Positions 1-9,764 are shown, counted from the first letter of the stretch. The stretch is DNA of 47,008 nucleotides from CAYZRY01 sp964630225 (GCA_964630225.1 CAZVUK010000005.1:1-47008); one strand, 5' to 3'. Notes: generated from the sequence alone by a model not told the origin. Translations and numbers: made by a program.

Positions 1-9
1 TGGCGAATT

Positions 10-90
10 GGTCGCTAGTATCACACTAGCCAACCCCTTTTTATTCTTTTTTATGGAGCTGCCCTTCAGGGGGGACAGCTCTCTTTTTTT
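10..90 (+). terminator. Two consecutive intrinsic terminators of an upstream unit
   Basis: The first hairpin pairs GCTAGT with ACTAGC around ATCAC and is followed by CCCCTTTTT. The second, at 56-81, pairs GAGCTG with CAGCTC and encloses CCC/GGG, with a T-run at 82-90. Tandem terminators suggest a strongly transcribed unit off the left edge. The first 16 bases faintly resemble a 5S rRNA 3' end, but too little is present to call it. Confidence 0.7.
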
Positions 91-148
91 GTTCTTTAAT
101 AAGTTTCTTATTTATAGTATAATTTATATAGAAAAGAATGGTGTTAAT

Positions 149-1456
149 ATGAAATTTGTATACGACATAGATAGAAAAAAATATGATGGCTTTGTTAAAG
201 GTAATAAATATAAATCACACTTCTTACAAAGCTATGCTTGGGGAGAGTTTCAAGAAAAAGGAAATAATCGAAAGGCTCATTATGTCGGAGTTGAGGACAG
301 TAAAGGTAAATTACTTTGTGCTGCTCTCTTACTGGAAAAGAGTCTATACTTAGGTTACAGTTACTTTTATAGTCCTAGAGGATATGTCATCGATTTCTTT
401 GATGAGACATTACTTAGCTTTTTTACAAATGAACTTAAAGAATATGTTAAGAAAAGAAAAGGAATTTTTATTAAAATAGATCCTGATTTTATAATTAATA
501 AAAGAGATTATAAAGATGAAGATGTTAAAATGGACTATAAATGGGAAGAGGTCTTTTCCTTTCTTCAGCGTTTAGGTTATAAACATTTAGGTTTTACTAA
601 GAACTTTGAAACAGCTCAGCCTAGATATACATTTAGAATAGATTTAAAACAAAGTGAAGAAGAGCTTGTTGATCACTTTGCTAAAACAACTAAAAAGAGA
701 ATTAAGAAAAGTGAAGCTTTTGACCCCGAGATAGTTATAGGTACAAAAAAAGAACTTAAGGATTTTTATTCTTTAATGAAGAGTACTGAAAATAGAAAAG
801 GTTTTGTAACTTATGACTTTGAACATTATAAAGACTTATTTGATATATATGGCAAAAATAATGAGATAAGATTGTTTTTATGCTATATATATCCCAGAAA
901 AGTTATAAAAAAGTATCAAGCTAAAGTTGATGAATTATCAGCTAAACAGAAAGACTTTGATGAGCGGGGTAATTATAAGCAATCTAAATATGATGAACTA
1001 GTTAAACAGTTGAACGATAGTAAAGAATATATTAGTGAGTATGAAGAAGCACTGGAAAAGTATGGAGAAAAAATATTACTCAATGCTCACGTAATTATAT
1101 ATTATGGTAACAAGGCCTGGGCTCTTTATGCGGGCAACCACGAGGCTTTGGTCGATGCTGCGACAAACTATCAACTTTATCAGTATCACATCCTCTACAG
1201 CAAGGAAAAGGGCTATGAGGTATATGATAACTTCGGTGCTGTCGGAGACCTTGGTAAAGACAACCATTTAGCCGGTCTATATATAATGAAAAAGAGCTTT
1301 GGGGGTGACTACATCGAATTTCTCGGGGAATTCGACCTTATTACTAACAAGCTTATGTATTTTGCCTTTAAGTATCTGATTGGTATTTATAGAGGTATTA
1401 AGAAAAGAATCTTAAAGTGGCGTCTTAAAAGGAGTGTGAGCAATGAAAATAGTTAA
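149..1456 (+). CDS. FemAB/MurM-family peptidoglycan bridge aminoacyltransferase (first of tandem pair)
   Basis: Members of this family add amino acids from aminoacyl-tRNA to the side chain of the cell-wall precursor lipid II in the cytoplasm. The protein of about 435 residues shows paired GNAT-like features: FLQSYAWGEFQEK near the N-terminus, FYSPRGYVIDF, KIDPD, QPRYTFRIDL, and the C-terminal GLYIMKKSFGGDYIEFLGEFD. Between the halves lies a charged helical hairpin rich in K/E/Q, matching the tRNA-synthetase-like coiled-coil arm of FemA. The open frame extends to position 8, but that extension runs through the terminators, so I chose the ATG at 149. The downstream gene overlaps by 14 nt and is a paralogue. 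Which amino acid is added cannot be read from sequence. Confidence 0.85.
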   Translation: MKFVYDIDRKKYDGFVKGNKYKSHFLQSYAWGEFQEKGNNRKAHYVGVEDSKGKLLCAALLLEKSLYLGYSYFYSPRGYVIDFFDETLLSFFTNELKEYVKKRKGIFIKIDPDFIINKRDYKDEDVKMDYKWEEVFSFLQRLGYKHLGFTKNFETAQPRYTFRIDLKQSEEELVDHFAKTTKKRIKKSEAFDPEIVIGTKKELKDFYSLMKSTENRKGFVTYDFEHYKDLFDIYGKNNEIRLFLCYIYPRKVIKKYQAKVDELSAKQKDFDERGNYKQSKYDELVKQLNDSKEYISEYEEALEKYGEKILLNAHVIIYYGNKAWALYAGNHEALVDAATNYQLYQYHILYSKEKGYEVYDNFGAVGDLGKDNHLAGLYIMKKSFGGDYIEFLGEFDLITNKLMYFAFKYLIGIYRGIKKRILKWRLKRSVSNENS

Positions 1457-2729
1457 ACTTAGTAGTAAAGAGTTTAATGATTTTACTGCTAAAAATCCGC
1501 TCATGACTTTTCACCAAGATGAAAGATGGGGAAAACTAAAAGAATATACTGCTTGGTCTTATGAAATGATCGGAGGAAAAGTTGGTGATAAGCTTATCGC
1601 TGCTTCCCTCTTACTTTATAAAAAAGCCCCACTCGGTATAAAGATCTGTTACAGTCCAAGAGGTTTTATTATCGACTATGATAATAAGGAACTAGTCAAA
1701 GACTTTGTTAAAGAATTAAAAGATTATTTAAAGAGTAAGAAAGTTAGCTTTTTAAAGATAGAACCATATGTTTTATATAATCGAAGAGATTCAAACGGAG
1801 AGATAATCGAAGAAAACAAATCTGGAAAAGACTTGATTGCTCTACTTAATGACCTTGGCTTTAGTCATCACGGCTTAGGTAAGGGAATTGAAAATGAACT
1901 CCAGCCAAGATGGATATATAGATTAGAATTAAACAAAACATATGATGAACTATTTGAAAACTTCTCTAAAAGTACAAGAAAAAATATTCAAGCTTGTGCA
2001 AAGAAAGGTCTAACTGTCAGAAAGGCCAAAACAGAAGATTTAGAGATAGTTGTTTCTATACTCGAAGAAAGCTCTAAACGAAAATCTTTCATAATGAGAA
2101 GTTACAACTACTATAAACAGATGCAAGATGCCCTTGGTGATATGATGACTATATACTTAGCTAATCTTGATCCTAAGACTTATTTAGAACAGGCTAAAGC
2201 TAATTTAAAGGAAGAACAGGAAAATAGTATAGAAATTGAAAAAAAGATGGCTACTTCAGTTGTTGGAGCTAAGCTCCAAAACCAGAAAGAGACATCTGAT
2301 AAATTACTTATTAAATATAAAGAAGAACTTGAAAGAGCTGAAAATTTTGCTAAAGAATATCCTAAAGGAAAAGATATAGCTGCATTAATATCACTTTCAG
2401 CAGGAAGTGAACATCTAAGTTTAAATAGTGGCATGTTAGATAAATACAAAAGTTTTACACCAAAATATGCAATGTATGAAGCCCATATTAAAGATGCCCT
2501 GAAAGATAAAAAGACTTGGTCTAACTTTTACGGTATAAACGGATACTTCACGAAAGAAAATAACCCAATGTACGGAGTATATGAGTTTAAGAAAGGCTTC
2601 GGGGGTGAAGTTCACGAATTAGTCGGAGAATTTGACTTAGCAATAAATCCACTAAAGTTTAAGCTGTATAACTTGGTATTTAATCTATATCATAAACTAA
2701 AGAAACTTAAAGCAAGAAAAAAGAGTTAA
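1443..2729 (+). CDS. FemAB/MurM-family peptidoglycan bridge aminoacyltransferase (second of tandem pair)
   Basis: This is a second FemA/FemB-type enzyme of 428 residues, paralogous to the preceding gene. It shares the order FHQDERWGKLKE, YSPRGFIIDYD, KIEPYVLYNRRD, LQPRWIYRLEL, a central charged coiled-coil arm (about residues 240-300) and the terminal GVYEFKKGFGGEVHELVGEFDLAI. The start is set by AAGGAG shortly before ATG, inside the end of the first gene, so translation is probably coupled. Tandem FemAB genes usually add successive residues of an interpeptide bridge, which suggests a branched or multi-residue bridge here. The stop codon lies in a palindromic terminator shared with the convergent Cys-rich gene. 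Confidence 0.85.
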   Translation: MKIVKLSSKEFNDFTAKNPLMTFHQDERWGKLKEYTAWSYEMIGGKVGDKLIAASLLLYKKAPLGIKICYSPRGFIIDYDNKELVKDFVKELKDYLKSKKVSFLKIEPYVLYNRRDSNGEIIEENKSGKDLIALLNDLGFSHHGLGKGIENELQPRWIYRLELNKTYDELFENFSKSTRKNIQACAKKGLTVRKAKTEDLEIVVSILEESSKRKSFIMRSYNYYKQMQDALGDMMTIYLANLDPKTYLEQAKANLKEEQENSIEIEKKMATSVVGAKLQNQKETSDKLLIKYKEELERAENFAKEYPKGKDIAALISLSAGSEHLSLNSGMLDKYKSFTPKYAMYEAHIKDALKDKKTWSNFYGINGYFTKENNPMYGVYEFKKGFGGEVHELVGEFDLAINPLKFKLYNLVFNLYHKLKKLKARKKS

Positions 2730-2740
2730 TAACTCTTTTT
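2718..2740. terminator. Bidirectional terminator between convergent genes
   Basis: AAAAAGAGTT and AACTCTTTTT form a near-perfect palindrome with T-runs on both strands. It covers the stop codons of both the FemAB gene (+) and the Cys-rich gene (-). Confidence 0.8.
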
Positions 2741-3602
2741 ACTTTGCTTCTGTCGTTTTATAACATTTATTGTTTATCAGTAAATTATCTTTACCATCAC
2801 AAGTTCTATTTTCGATTGCTGGAACAAAACTTTCTTTAACACACTTTTTATCTTTTAGTGTATAGTTTTCTTTACAAGTTAGTTTAGCTTCTGTAGTATT
2901 TGTTTTTATACATTTAGTTCCATCTTTAGTAAAGCCTGTAGCACAACCGTAACTGATGTTTTTTTCTACTGTTTCATAACACTTCTTATCATAAAGATGC
3001 GTTTGAGTAAAACCGCTACAAGAATATTTTACATTATAAGGAGCAGGGTCATAGTAGCATTTATCTTTATCCCACATAGTTTCGTCGTTGCTTCCACATG
3101 AATCATATTGAGGAGGTCCCATAGCTCTAACTTTAGTGTAACATTTTAACGCTCCTCCAGAGACGGTTTTTTGTTTTAATGTTTTTTCTGGACAAGAGAA
3201 CTGTTGAGCTGCCGATCTTGGATTCTTCCCACAATACTCAGTTAGGTGGACATCAACTGATCCTGTCGGACAAGTTCCTCCTGTCGTAATTTGATTTCTG
3301 ACTTCTCTTGTATAACATTTATTGTTATCTTGAGTTGTTTTATCAGGACATTTAAATTCGGCAAGATATTCATCAGTAATAAGACAGTTCTTCGACTCTT
3401 CTTGAAGAGTTCCTTTTTCACAAGTAAGTTTGTTCATAACAAGTTCTTCTTCACTACGACAAAGTTTATCTTTGTGAAAAACATAGTTTTCTGGGCATTT
3501 TGGTTCTTTCGGTTTTTGCATTAGAGAATAAGCAGATACCGAAATTACACCTAGGATAACAAAAGCAATGACCGCAAATAAAATTTTTCTTTCTTTCGAC
3601 AT
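2739..3602 (-). CDS. Membrane-anchored extracellular protein with ten cysteine-pair repeats
   Basis: The 287-residue protein has one N-terminal membrane segment (about residues 7-27), with no lipobox or clear signal-peptidase site, so it is probably a type II anchor. The outer part holds exactly 20 cysteines in ten pairs (36/48, 61/73, 85/96, 111/124, 137/154, 169/182, 195/208, 220/231, 243/254, 268/280). Each repeat reads roughly C-P-x-G-[YFT]-x(4-9)-K-C-[YV]. This resembles Cys-rich repeats of eukaryotic wall or EGF-like proteins and is unusual for a low-GC Gram-positive. I do not recognise a family. It lies between cell-wall enzymes and the flippase gene, so an envelope role is a reasonable inference. 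Confidence 0.75.
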   Translation of the reverse strand: MSKERKILFAVIAFVILGVISVSAYSLMQKPKEPKCPENYVFHKDKLCRSEEELVMNKLTCEKGTLQEESKNCLITDEYLAEFKCPDKTTQDNNKCYTREVRNQITTGGTCPTGSVDVHLTEYCGKNPRSAAQQFSCPEKTLKQKTVSGGALKCYTKVRAMGPPQYDSCGSNDETMWDKDKCYYDPAPYNVKYSCSGFTQTHLYDKKCYETVEKNISYGCATGFTKDGTKCIKTNTTEAKLTCKENYTLKDKKCVKESFVPAIENRTCDGKDNLLINNKCYKTTEAK

Positions 3603-3637
3603 AATAAGTTCCTTTTAGATGTTTATAATTGTAAAGC

Positions 3638-3659
3638 AAAAAGAGTTTACACTCTTTTT
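3638..3659 (-). terminator. Terminator of the MurJ/YtgP gene
   Basis: AAAAAGAGT and ACTCTTTTT pair around a 4-nt loop at the stop codon of the upstream (higher-coordinate) gene, with a T-run in the minus-strand direction. Confidence 0.75.
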
Positions 3660-5302
3660 GTTTTACTAAATATATTTTTGATTCTATCTATTACTTTCTT
3701 ACCAAATATTTCTTCGATGAGATTCATTTTATGGGTAATAATGATATAGATAGATGCTCCGATAAATGAATAGATAGCTAAAACAGCTAAATTAGCTAGT
3801 CTTCCGTGAACATCAAATGGTAAAACCATTCGAATTAATATCAGTGAAAGAACCATTACAATGGTTACAAATATGACTTTTAAACTTTTATTAAATGTCT
3901 CTTTGTAATTAACATGATACTTTCTTCTCATGTAATCTAGACAAAGAATAGTACAAACTAGATATCCTAATATAGTAGCTGTGGTTGATCCATAATATTC
4001 AGCTAATCCTAGTTTGTTAAACAGATGAATTAGTGGAACGTTTAGGAATACTTTAGTAAGTAAACCACTTACTAAAGCAATAAAAACAATCTTGTAATCT
4101 TTTAGTAATTGTACTGTCGTTACACTCGATGTAAAAAAGATAGTAAAGACAGCGACAAAGGCAAAGTAAGTATAAACTTGTGGTCCTAATGTACTGCTTC
4201 CGTAAAAGACATGCCAGACAGGTCCTGCTAAAAAGCTTAGGCCTGCTCCCATAGGAATCGCTAAGTAGACCAACACTTGAAGCATTTGATTTATTTTGAA
4301 TCTGACATCGACATAGTCTTTTTTAGCAAGGCTGCTGGTAATCGTCGGGATTAAACTAGTCATAATTCCTGGAGCTAAAGCGATGATAATCATATTTATT
4401 TTAGTTCCCCAAGTGGTAAAGACGCTGACAACTGATTCTGCTACATCTTTAGTATATGAATAATTACCAACGAGAACTCTTACTAACATGAAAGTATCAA
4501 CTGATGTATAAAGTGATCTAAATAAATCGATCATGATAAATGGCACAGCATACATCATCAATGTTTTAACTATAACTTTGTCACCTATCTTTGGTTCGTT
4601 GACCTTAATATCAGATAGGAAATTTTCTTTATGTCTTTTTTTCTTTATATATAAATATAAGAATGACACTATCGCTCCGATAGTCGCAGCAAATAGAGCT
4701 ATTCCTACTGTCTCTTTTAAACTAAGATGGAAAATTTTACTGGCAAGAAAGCTACCAACGATAATAATTGTAACTCTGACAATCTGTTCCAATAATTGTG
4801 ATACGGTCGTTGGCAGAATGTATTTATGTCCTTGAAAGTATCCTCTAAAGGTACTCATGATCGGGACAACTAGAATAGAAAATGATATTATTCTGATAAC
4901 AAAAGCAACATCGGCAACGGTGTTACCTCCGGTTGTTTTTCCAATAATTAGATAGGCAAAATAATCAGCAAAAGCAAAAAGAATAATAAACGATATTATT
5001 CCAACTATCGTAAGAATAGTATTACCTAAAGTAGCAGCTCTATCTTTAGCTTTTTCATATCCAAGGGTGTGATACTCACTAATAATTTTACTCATAGCTA
5101 ACGGAATACCAGCATTAGATATACCTAAAAAGATAGAATATATATTATAGGCATATCCGTATAAAGCTCCACCTTGTTCTCCGACTATCGAATAGAAAGG
5201 TATAGCATATAAAATACCTAATATCTTACATATAACTATTCCAAACGTAGCAATAAATGCTCCCTTTAAAAATGAATCTTCTTTCATTTTTTTTACTTTC
5301 AA
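3647..5302 (-). CDS. murJ: MurJ/YtgP-type lipid II flippase (MOP superfamily)
   Basis: A polytopic membrane protein of about 551 residues with some 14 hydrophobic segments, close in length to Bacillus YtgP (about 544). The family flips lipid II across the membrane for peptidoglycan synthesis. The N-terminal stretch (FLKGAFIATFGIVICKILG, then VGEQGGALYGYAYNIYSIFLGISNAGIPLAMSKII split over helices 1-2) is typical of YtgP. Start choice matters: the longest frame begins at a GTG (5311) that lies within AGGTGAT, a perfect ribosome site. The TTG at 5302 lies 4 nt after that site and is the better start. An ATG at 5287 has no site. A second, diverged flippase is encoded at 25.0-26.5 kb. Confidence 0.82.
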   Translation of the reverse strand: MKVKKMKEDSFLKGAFIATFGIVICKILGILYAIPFYSIVGEQGGALYGYAYNIYSIFLGISNAGIPLAMSKIISEYHTLGYEKAKDRAATLGNTILTIVGIISFIILFAFADYFAYLIIGKTTGGNTVADVAFVIRIISFSILVVPIMSTFRGYFQGHKYILPTTVSQLLEQIVRVTIIIVGSFLASKIFHLSLKETVGIALFAATIGAIVSFLYLYIKKKRHKENFLSDIKVNEPKIGDKVIVKTLMMYAVPFIMIDLFRSLYTSVDTFMLVRVLVGNYSYTKDVAESVVSVFTTWGTKINMIIIALAPGIMTSLIPTITSSLAKKDYVDVRFKINQMLQVLVYLAIPMGAGLSFLAGPVWHVFYGSSTLGPQVYTYFAFVAVFTIFFTSSVTTVQLLKDYKIVFIALVSGLLTKVFLNVPLIHLFNKLGLAEYYGSTTATILGYLVCTILCLDYMRRKYHVNYKETFNKSLKVIFVTIVMVLSLILIRMVLPFDVHGRLANLAVLAIYSFIGASIYIIITHKMNLIEEIFGKKVIDRIKNIFSKTKRV

Positions 5303-5354
5303 ATTAATCACCTGTTTCTATGTATAATGATATCATAAATAGATAGTATTTAAT

Positions 5355-5381
5355 AGAAAAAGCTAAGTTTAACTTAGCTTT
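5355..5381 (-). terminator. Terminator of the Big_2-nifJ operon
   Basis: The inverted repeat AAAGCTAAGTT / AACTTAGCTTT overlaps the nifJ stop codon and leads into TTTTTC on the minus strand. Confidence 0.75.
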
Positions 5382-8300
5382 CTTTTTTACTTAAATTATC
5401 ATAAAAACTATATGTTTCTTTAGCAAAATTTTCATTTTTATCAAGGAGATCTTGAGCTTCTTCTTCATTTAATTTATGAAGACTCTTATATCTATTTTCC
5501 ATATTTAGAAAGTCTTGATATCCTGAGAAGTCTGCTTTAGAATCTAGTGAAAATTCTTGAGTGTCCGGATTAAATCTAAAGATTGGGAAATAACCTACTC
5601 TCGTTGCTTCTTTCTCTTCTTCGATAGTGTTTGACATGCCCTTTAACAATCCTTGAGCAATACAAGGTGCATAAGCGATAACAATCGATGGTCCTTTGTA
5701 TGCTTTAGCTTCATTTAGTGCTTTGATTGTTTGTTGCATGTTAGCACCAAGTGAAATGGTTGCAACATAGACATGAGGATAAGTTAAAGCAAATTTTGCT
5801 AAATCTTTACGATTTAGCTGTTTTCCCGTTGCCGTAAACTTAGCGACACTTCCGGCTCTACTTGATTTAGAACTTTGACCACCGGTGTTTGAATAAACTT
5901 CGGTATCTAAAACCAGAATATTGACATCTTCATTAGTCGAAAGAACATGATCAAGTCCACCAAAGCCGATATCGTATGCCCATCCATCCCCACCTATTAG
6001 CCAGTATGACTTAGTAGTGATGAAGGATTTAAGTTTTTTAAGTTCGTCGACGGCGCATGTATCGATATGTTTTAATACTTTCATACTATTAGCGTAGTTA
6101 GGTTCATTTAAGAAAGCTTCATATACTTCTTTTGGATTAAGTGTTTCTATATTAGCTTCGATTAGCGAAAGAATCTTTTCCTTACGGATTCTGTCAGCCA
6201 CGGCCATACCGTAACCAAACTCAGCATTATCTTCGAAGAGTGAATTTGCCCATGGAACTGAATATGGGGTTCCTGGAATATTTCCACCGTAAATCGAAGA
6301 GCATCCGGTCGCATTAGCGATAACTAACTCTTCACCAAAGAGTTGCGTAAGTAGTCTTAAGTAAGGAGTTTCTCCGCATCCAGCGCAAGCTCCTGAAAAC
6401 TCGAATTTTGGTTTGATAAACTGGCTTCCCTTGACAGTATTTGGAGCCATAGCCTCTTTTTGATGAATGTTTGCGTATAGATAGTCGTTACGCTCTACAA
6501 ATTCTTCATCAGTTGCATCATCGAATTTAGTCATTACTAGAGCTTTTTCTCCGCCCTTTCCAGGACAGGTATTAGCACATAATCCACATCCGGTACAATC
6601 TTTATAGCTGACGCCGATAGTAAAACGGTAGTCTTTTCCTGGTACATTTGCTGAAATCAAAGTCTTTTTAACTGACTCTGGCGCTGCCTCGGCTTCTTCG
6701 GCTGTCAATAAGAATGGTCTTATGACGGCGTGAGGGCAGACAAAGGCACACTGGTTACAAGTTATACACTTTTCACTGTTATAACAAGGTAAGAATTCAG
6801 CGATAGCTCTTTTTTCTAGTTTAGACTCTCCCCCAGGGAAAGATCCATCGACGTGTTTAGCTAGCTGGCTAACGGGAACACTATTTCCTTCTTTTGCAAG
6901 AAACTTTTGAAAGAGTGACTTTTCAATGTCTGTCTCTGTGATTACTAATTTGCTTAGATCAATCTCTACTAAACTATCCCTTGCGCGATCGATTGCTTTT
7001 ATATTCATTTCAATAATTTCAGCTGGTTTGTTTGCAAAAGTCTTATGCAATTCGTTTTTCATCTGTTCTATCGCAAAATCAAAATCGATTATCTTTGCTA
7101 ATTTGAAGATAGCTACTTCGATAACAGTATTAATCTTGTTAGCAAGTCCTTCCTCCTGAGCGATAGTTGTTGCATCTATCGTGTAAAACTTTATGTTTTT
7201 ACCCGTTAATATCCTTTTTTCATGGTTACTTAATATTTTTTGGAGCTCTTCTTCGTTCTTATTAGTATTAAGAAGGAATATTCCTCCTTCGGTGACGTGA
7301 TCAAGCATGCTATATTTACCGATGTAATTATCATTTGAACATACTAGCATATTTGCTTCTTCGACGTAGTAGCTGCTCTCTATTGGCTTTTTAGCAAAGC
7401 GCAGATGAGACCTAGTAAGGCCACCAGACTTTTTAGAGTCATATTCAAAATAACCTTGAACTTTAGCATCGGTGTTGTTTCCGGTTATCTTGATGATATC
7501 AGCCGAAGCACTGACCATTCCATCCGATCCAAAACCATATATTAATATTTCATGGCTCGTCTTTGGTTTATCGTAATAGACATCTTCCAAACTAAGCTTA
7601 GTTAGATCATCATGAATACCGATAGTAAAACCATTAAATTTATTTTCATTATTTAAAAATTCGTAGACTGCTCTTATTTGATAAGCTGTTGTATCTTTAC
7701 TAGATAATCCGTAGCGTCCACCGATTAATTCTATATCTTTGCGATGGTCAGCTAAAATGTTTTTGACGTCAAGATAAAGTGGTTCATCTGCACCTGCTTC
7801 TTTAGTACGTGATAGCACCGCTATTTTTTTAACTGATTCTGGAAGGACATCTAAGAAGTACTTAGTACTAAATGGACGGTATAAATGAACTTCGATAAGT
7901 CCCAGTTTTTCACCTTGACCGTTAAAATGACTAATGACTTCTTTGACTGTTTCACAGACCGCTCCCATAGCAACGATTACTCTATCAGCATCAAGCGCTC
8001 CGTAGTAGTTAAATGGTTTGTAAGCTCTACCTGTTATTTCACTTATTTTATCTAAGTATCCTGCGACTATATCTGGTAAGTCATCATAATATTTATTTCG
8101 AGCTTCACTTATTTGGAAAAAGACATCATCATTTTGATTAGTTCCTCTTGTATCGTTTGAGTTAGCTAAAGTTCTATTTTTAAATTCTGTTAATTTATCT
8201 TGATCAATTAGGGCTTTTAATTTATCTAAGTCAATCGTTTCAATCTTTTGAAGCTCATGACTTGTTCTAAAGCCATCAAAGAAGTTGATGAATGGCACTT

Positions 8301-8784
8301 TAGCTGAAAGCGTTGATAAATAGGCAACTCCGGTTAAGTCCATTACTTGCTGAACTGATGACGATGCTAACATCGCAAAACCAGTTTGTCTTACCGCATA
8401 AATATCTTGATGATCACCAAGAATCGATAAAGAATGGGTCGCTATCGTTCTTGCAGCCACATTAATAACGCAAGGAAGAAGTTCCCCAGCTATTTTATAC
8501 ATGTTAGGTATCATTAAAAGTAATCCTTGGCTGGCTGTGTATGTAGTTGCTAAGCTTCCGTTTTGCAAAGCACCATGAACCATTGCTATGGCTCCCGCTT
8601 CACTTTCCATTTGGACTACTTCGACTCTGTCACCCCAAAAGTTTTTCTTTCCATCACTTGACCACTGCTCGATCGTTTCGGCCATTGTCGAGGCCGGAGT
8701 GATAGGATATATTCCTGCTAATTCGCTAAACTGATATGAAACATAACTACATGCTTCATTACCATCCATTATTCTTAATTTCAT
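5374..8784 (-). CDS. nifJ: Pyruvate:ferredoxin (flavodoxin) oxidoreductase, single-chain
   Basis: This enzyme decarboxylates pyruvate to acetyl-CoA and CO2 and passes electrons to ferredoxin or flavodoxin, a central step of anaerobic catabolism. In order: domain I with YPITPAS (residues 26-32), domain II with GFGSDGMVSA, two 4Fe-4S clusters (CITCNQCAFVCP near 672 and CTGCGLCANTCPG near 728), further cluster cysteines in CAGCGETPY near 795, and the thiamine-diphosphate site (GDGWAYDIGFGGLDH near 933, then NTGGQSSKSS near 965). At 1136 residues it is slightly shorter than many homologues (about 1170) but looks complete. AGAGAGGAAG sets the start. It follows the Big_2-domain gene by 11 nt and probably shares its transcript. 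Confidence 0.96.
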   Translation of the reverse strand: MKLRIMDGNEACSYVSYQFSELAGIYPITPASTMAETIEQWSSDGKKNFWGDRVEVVQMESEAGAIAMVHGALQNGSLATTYTASQGLLLMIPNMYKIAGELLPCVINVAARTIATHSLSILGDHQDIYAVRQTGFAMLASSSVQQVMDLTGVAYLSTLSAKVPFINFFDGFRTSHELQKIETIDLDKLKALIDQDKLTEFKNRTLANSNDTRGTNQNDDVFFQISEARNKYYDDLPDIVAGYLDKISEITGRAYKPFNYYGALDADRVIVAMGAVCETVKEVISHFNGQGEKLGLIEVHLYRPFSTKYFLDVLPESVKKIAVLSRTKEAGADEPLYLDVKNILADHRKDIELIGGRYGLSSKDTTAYQIRAVYEFLNNENKFNGFTIGIHDDLTKLSLEDVYYDKPKTSHEILIYGFGSDGMVSASADIIKITGNNTDAKVQGYFEYDSKKSGGLTRSHLRFAKKPIESSYYVEEANMLVCSNDNYIGKYSMLDHVTEGGIFLLNTNKNEEELQKILSNHEKRILTGKNIKFYTIDATTIAQEEGLANKINTVIEVAIFKLAKIIDFDFAIEQMKNELHKTFANKPAEIIEMNIKAIDRARDSLVEIDLSKLVITETDIEKSLFQKFLAKEGNSVPVSQLAKHVDGSFPGGESKLEKRAIAEFLPCYNSEKCITCNQCAFVCPHAVIRPFLLTAEEAEAAPESVKKTLISANVPGKDYRFTIGVSYKDCTGCGLCANTCPGKGGEKALVMTKFDDATDEEFVERNDYLYANIHQKEAMAPNTVKGSQFIKPKFEFSGACAGCGETPYLRLLTQLFGEELVIANATGCSSIYGGNIPGTPYSVPWANSLFEDNAEFGYGMAVADRIRKEKILSLIEANIETLNPKEVYEAFLNEPNYANSMKVLKHIDTCAVDELKKLKSFITTKSYWLIGGDGWAYDIGFGGLDHVLSTNEDVNILVLDTEVYSNTGGQSSKSSRAGSVAKFTATGKQLNRKDLAKFALTYPHVYVATISLGANMQQTIKALNEAKAYKGPSIVIAYAPCIAQGLLKGMSNTIEEEKEATRVGYFPIFRFNPDTQEFSLDSKADFSGYQDFLNMENRYKSLHKLNEEEAQDLLDKNENFAKETYSFYDNLSKKES

Positions 8785-8795
8785 TTTCTTCCTCT

Positions 8796-9764
8796 CTAAT
8801 ATGACGATATTTTGACGGCCGCAACGACAGCGTTATAACTTGTTACTCTAATGCTTGCTTCGCCTTCTCCAATCAGTCTAACGACGCCATTGGCATCAAC
8901 TACAGCAACTCTAGGATTGCTACTTGAATAAGTGAAAACTCTGCTGGCATCTTCGGGCTTAGTCGTAATTACAAGTTTGTGTGATTGACCGATGGTCAAA
9001 TATGGAATTTCACCTATCATTATCGCTTGTGGAGCTGGGTGAGGACCCTTTACCGTTACTAGTATTTTACTTACTCTGCCATCACTAGCCGTAGCCACAA
9101 TGGTCGTCGTTCCGGTGTTTATAGCAGTTACGGTTCCAGTTGTTACTGAAGCCACAAGTGGTGAACTGCTTGTCCACGTTACTTCACTAACGAGAGCTCC
9201 TTGAAGATTTAACGTTTTGGTCTCTCCGCCATTAAGTGTAATATTACCATCTCCTATACCAAATTCGGGTACATTACTTTTTATTGTTACTTCGACAACC
9301 TCATATGCACCTGAAGGAAGAGTGGCTGTAATCTGAGCCGTTCCTATTTCAATGCCTGTTACAGTCCCCCCTTTTACTGTAGCTATTTTTTCATCACTAC
9401 TTTTCCAAGTCAACTGTCTATATAAATCATCACTTATATTAGCTCTAATTTCACTTTGATTTCCTTTATCTATTTCAATTTTAGAAACTTGTAATGATGG
9501 AGTTATTCTTTTTTGTGGATTGTTCTTAATGGATAACACAATTACTAAAATAATAATAAGAGCAAGCAAGGCTCCTCCTGCTATCAATAAAACTTTCTTA
9601 CTGAAAAGAGGCTTCTTTTCCATTCCGGAATTATAAAAACCATCGTTATATCCTCCACTTAATGATGGATCTCCTATCGAAGGAACACTCATATCTTTAT
9701 TGTAATCTTCTGCTTGAACTTCTTCTTTTGAAGGTTCCAAATTAAAAGTATTCATTTGTCTCAT
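8796..9764 (-). CDS. Membrane-anchored surface protein with three Big_2 (Ig-like) domains
   Basis: About 322 residues: a charged cytoplasmic tail of about 55 residues, one membrane helix (LLIAGGALLALIIILVIVLS), then three bacterial Ig-like domains of group 2. Each carries the family signature, for example WKSSDEKIATVKGGTVTGIEIGTA split over adjacent strands, WTSSSPLVASVTTGTVTAINTG, and YSSSNPRVAVVDANGVVRLIGEG. Big_2 domains are structural and often adhesive. The longest frame starts at 9791, but AGGTGAT sits 3 nt before the ATG at 9764, so I chose that start. The tail is not a lipoprotein or sortase signal. The gene sits directly upstream of nifJ, an unexpected partner. Confidence 0.82.
   Translation of the reverse strand: MRQMNTFNLEPSKEEVQAEDYNKDMSVPSIGDPSLSGGYNDGFYNSGMEKKPLFSKKVLLIAGGALLALIIILVIVLSIKNNPQKRITPSLQVSKIEIDKGNQSEIRANISDDLYRQLTWKSSDEKIATVKGGTVTGIEIGTAQITATLPSGAYEVVEVTIKSNVPEFGIGDGNITLNGGETKTLNLQGALVSEVTWTSSSPLVASVTTGTVTAINTGTTTIVATASDGRVSKILVTVKGPHPAPQAIMIGEIPYLTIGQSHKLVITTKPEDASRVFTYSSSNPRVAVVDANGVVRLIGEGEASIRVTSYNAVVAAVKISSY

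Noticed and set aside
1..20. 3' end of a 5S rRNA gene
   Set aside because: GGTCGCT resembles a 5S end, but fewer than 20 bases are available and the flanking bases fit poorly.
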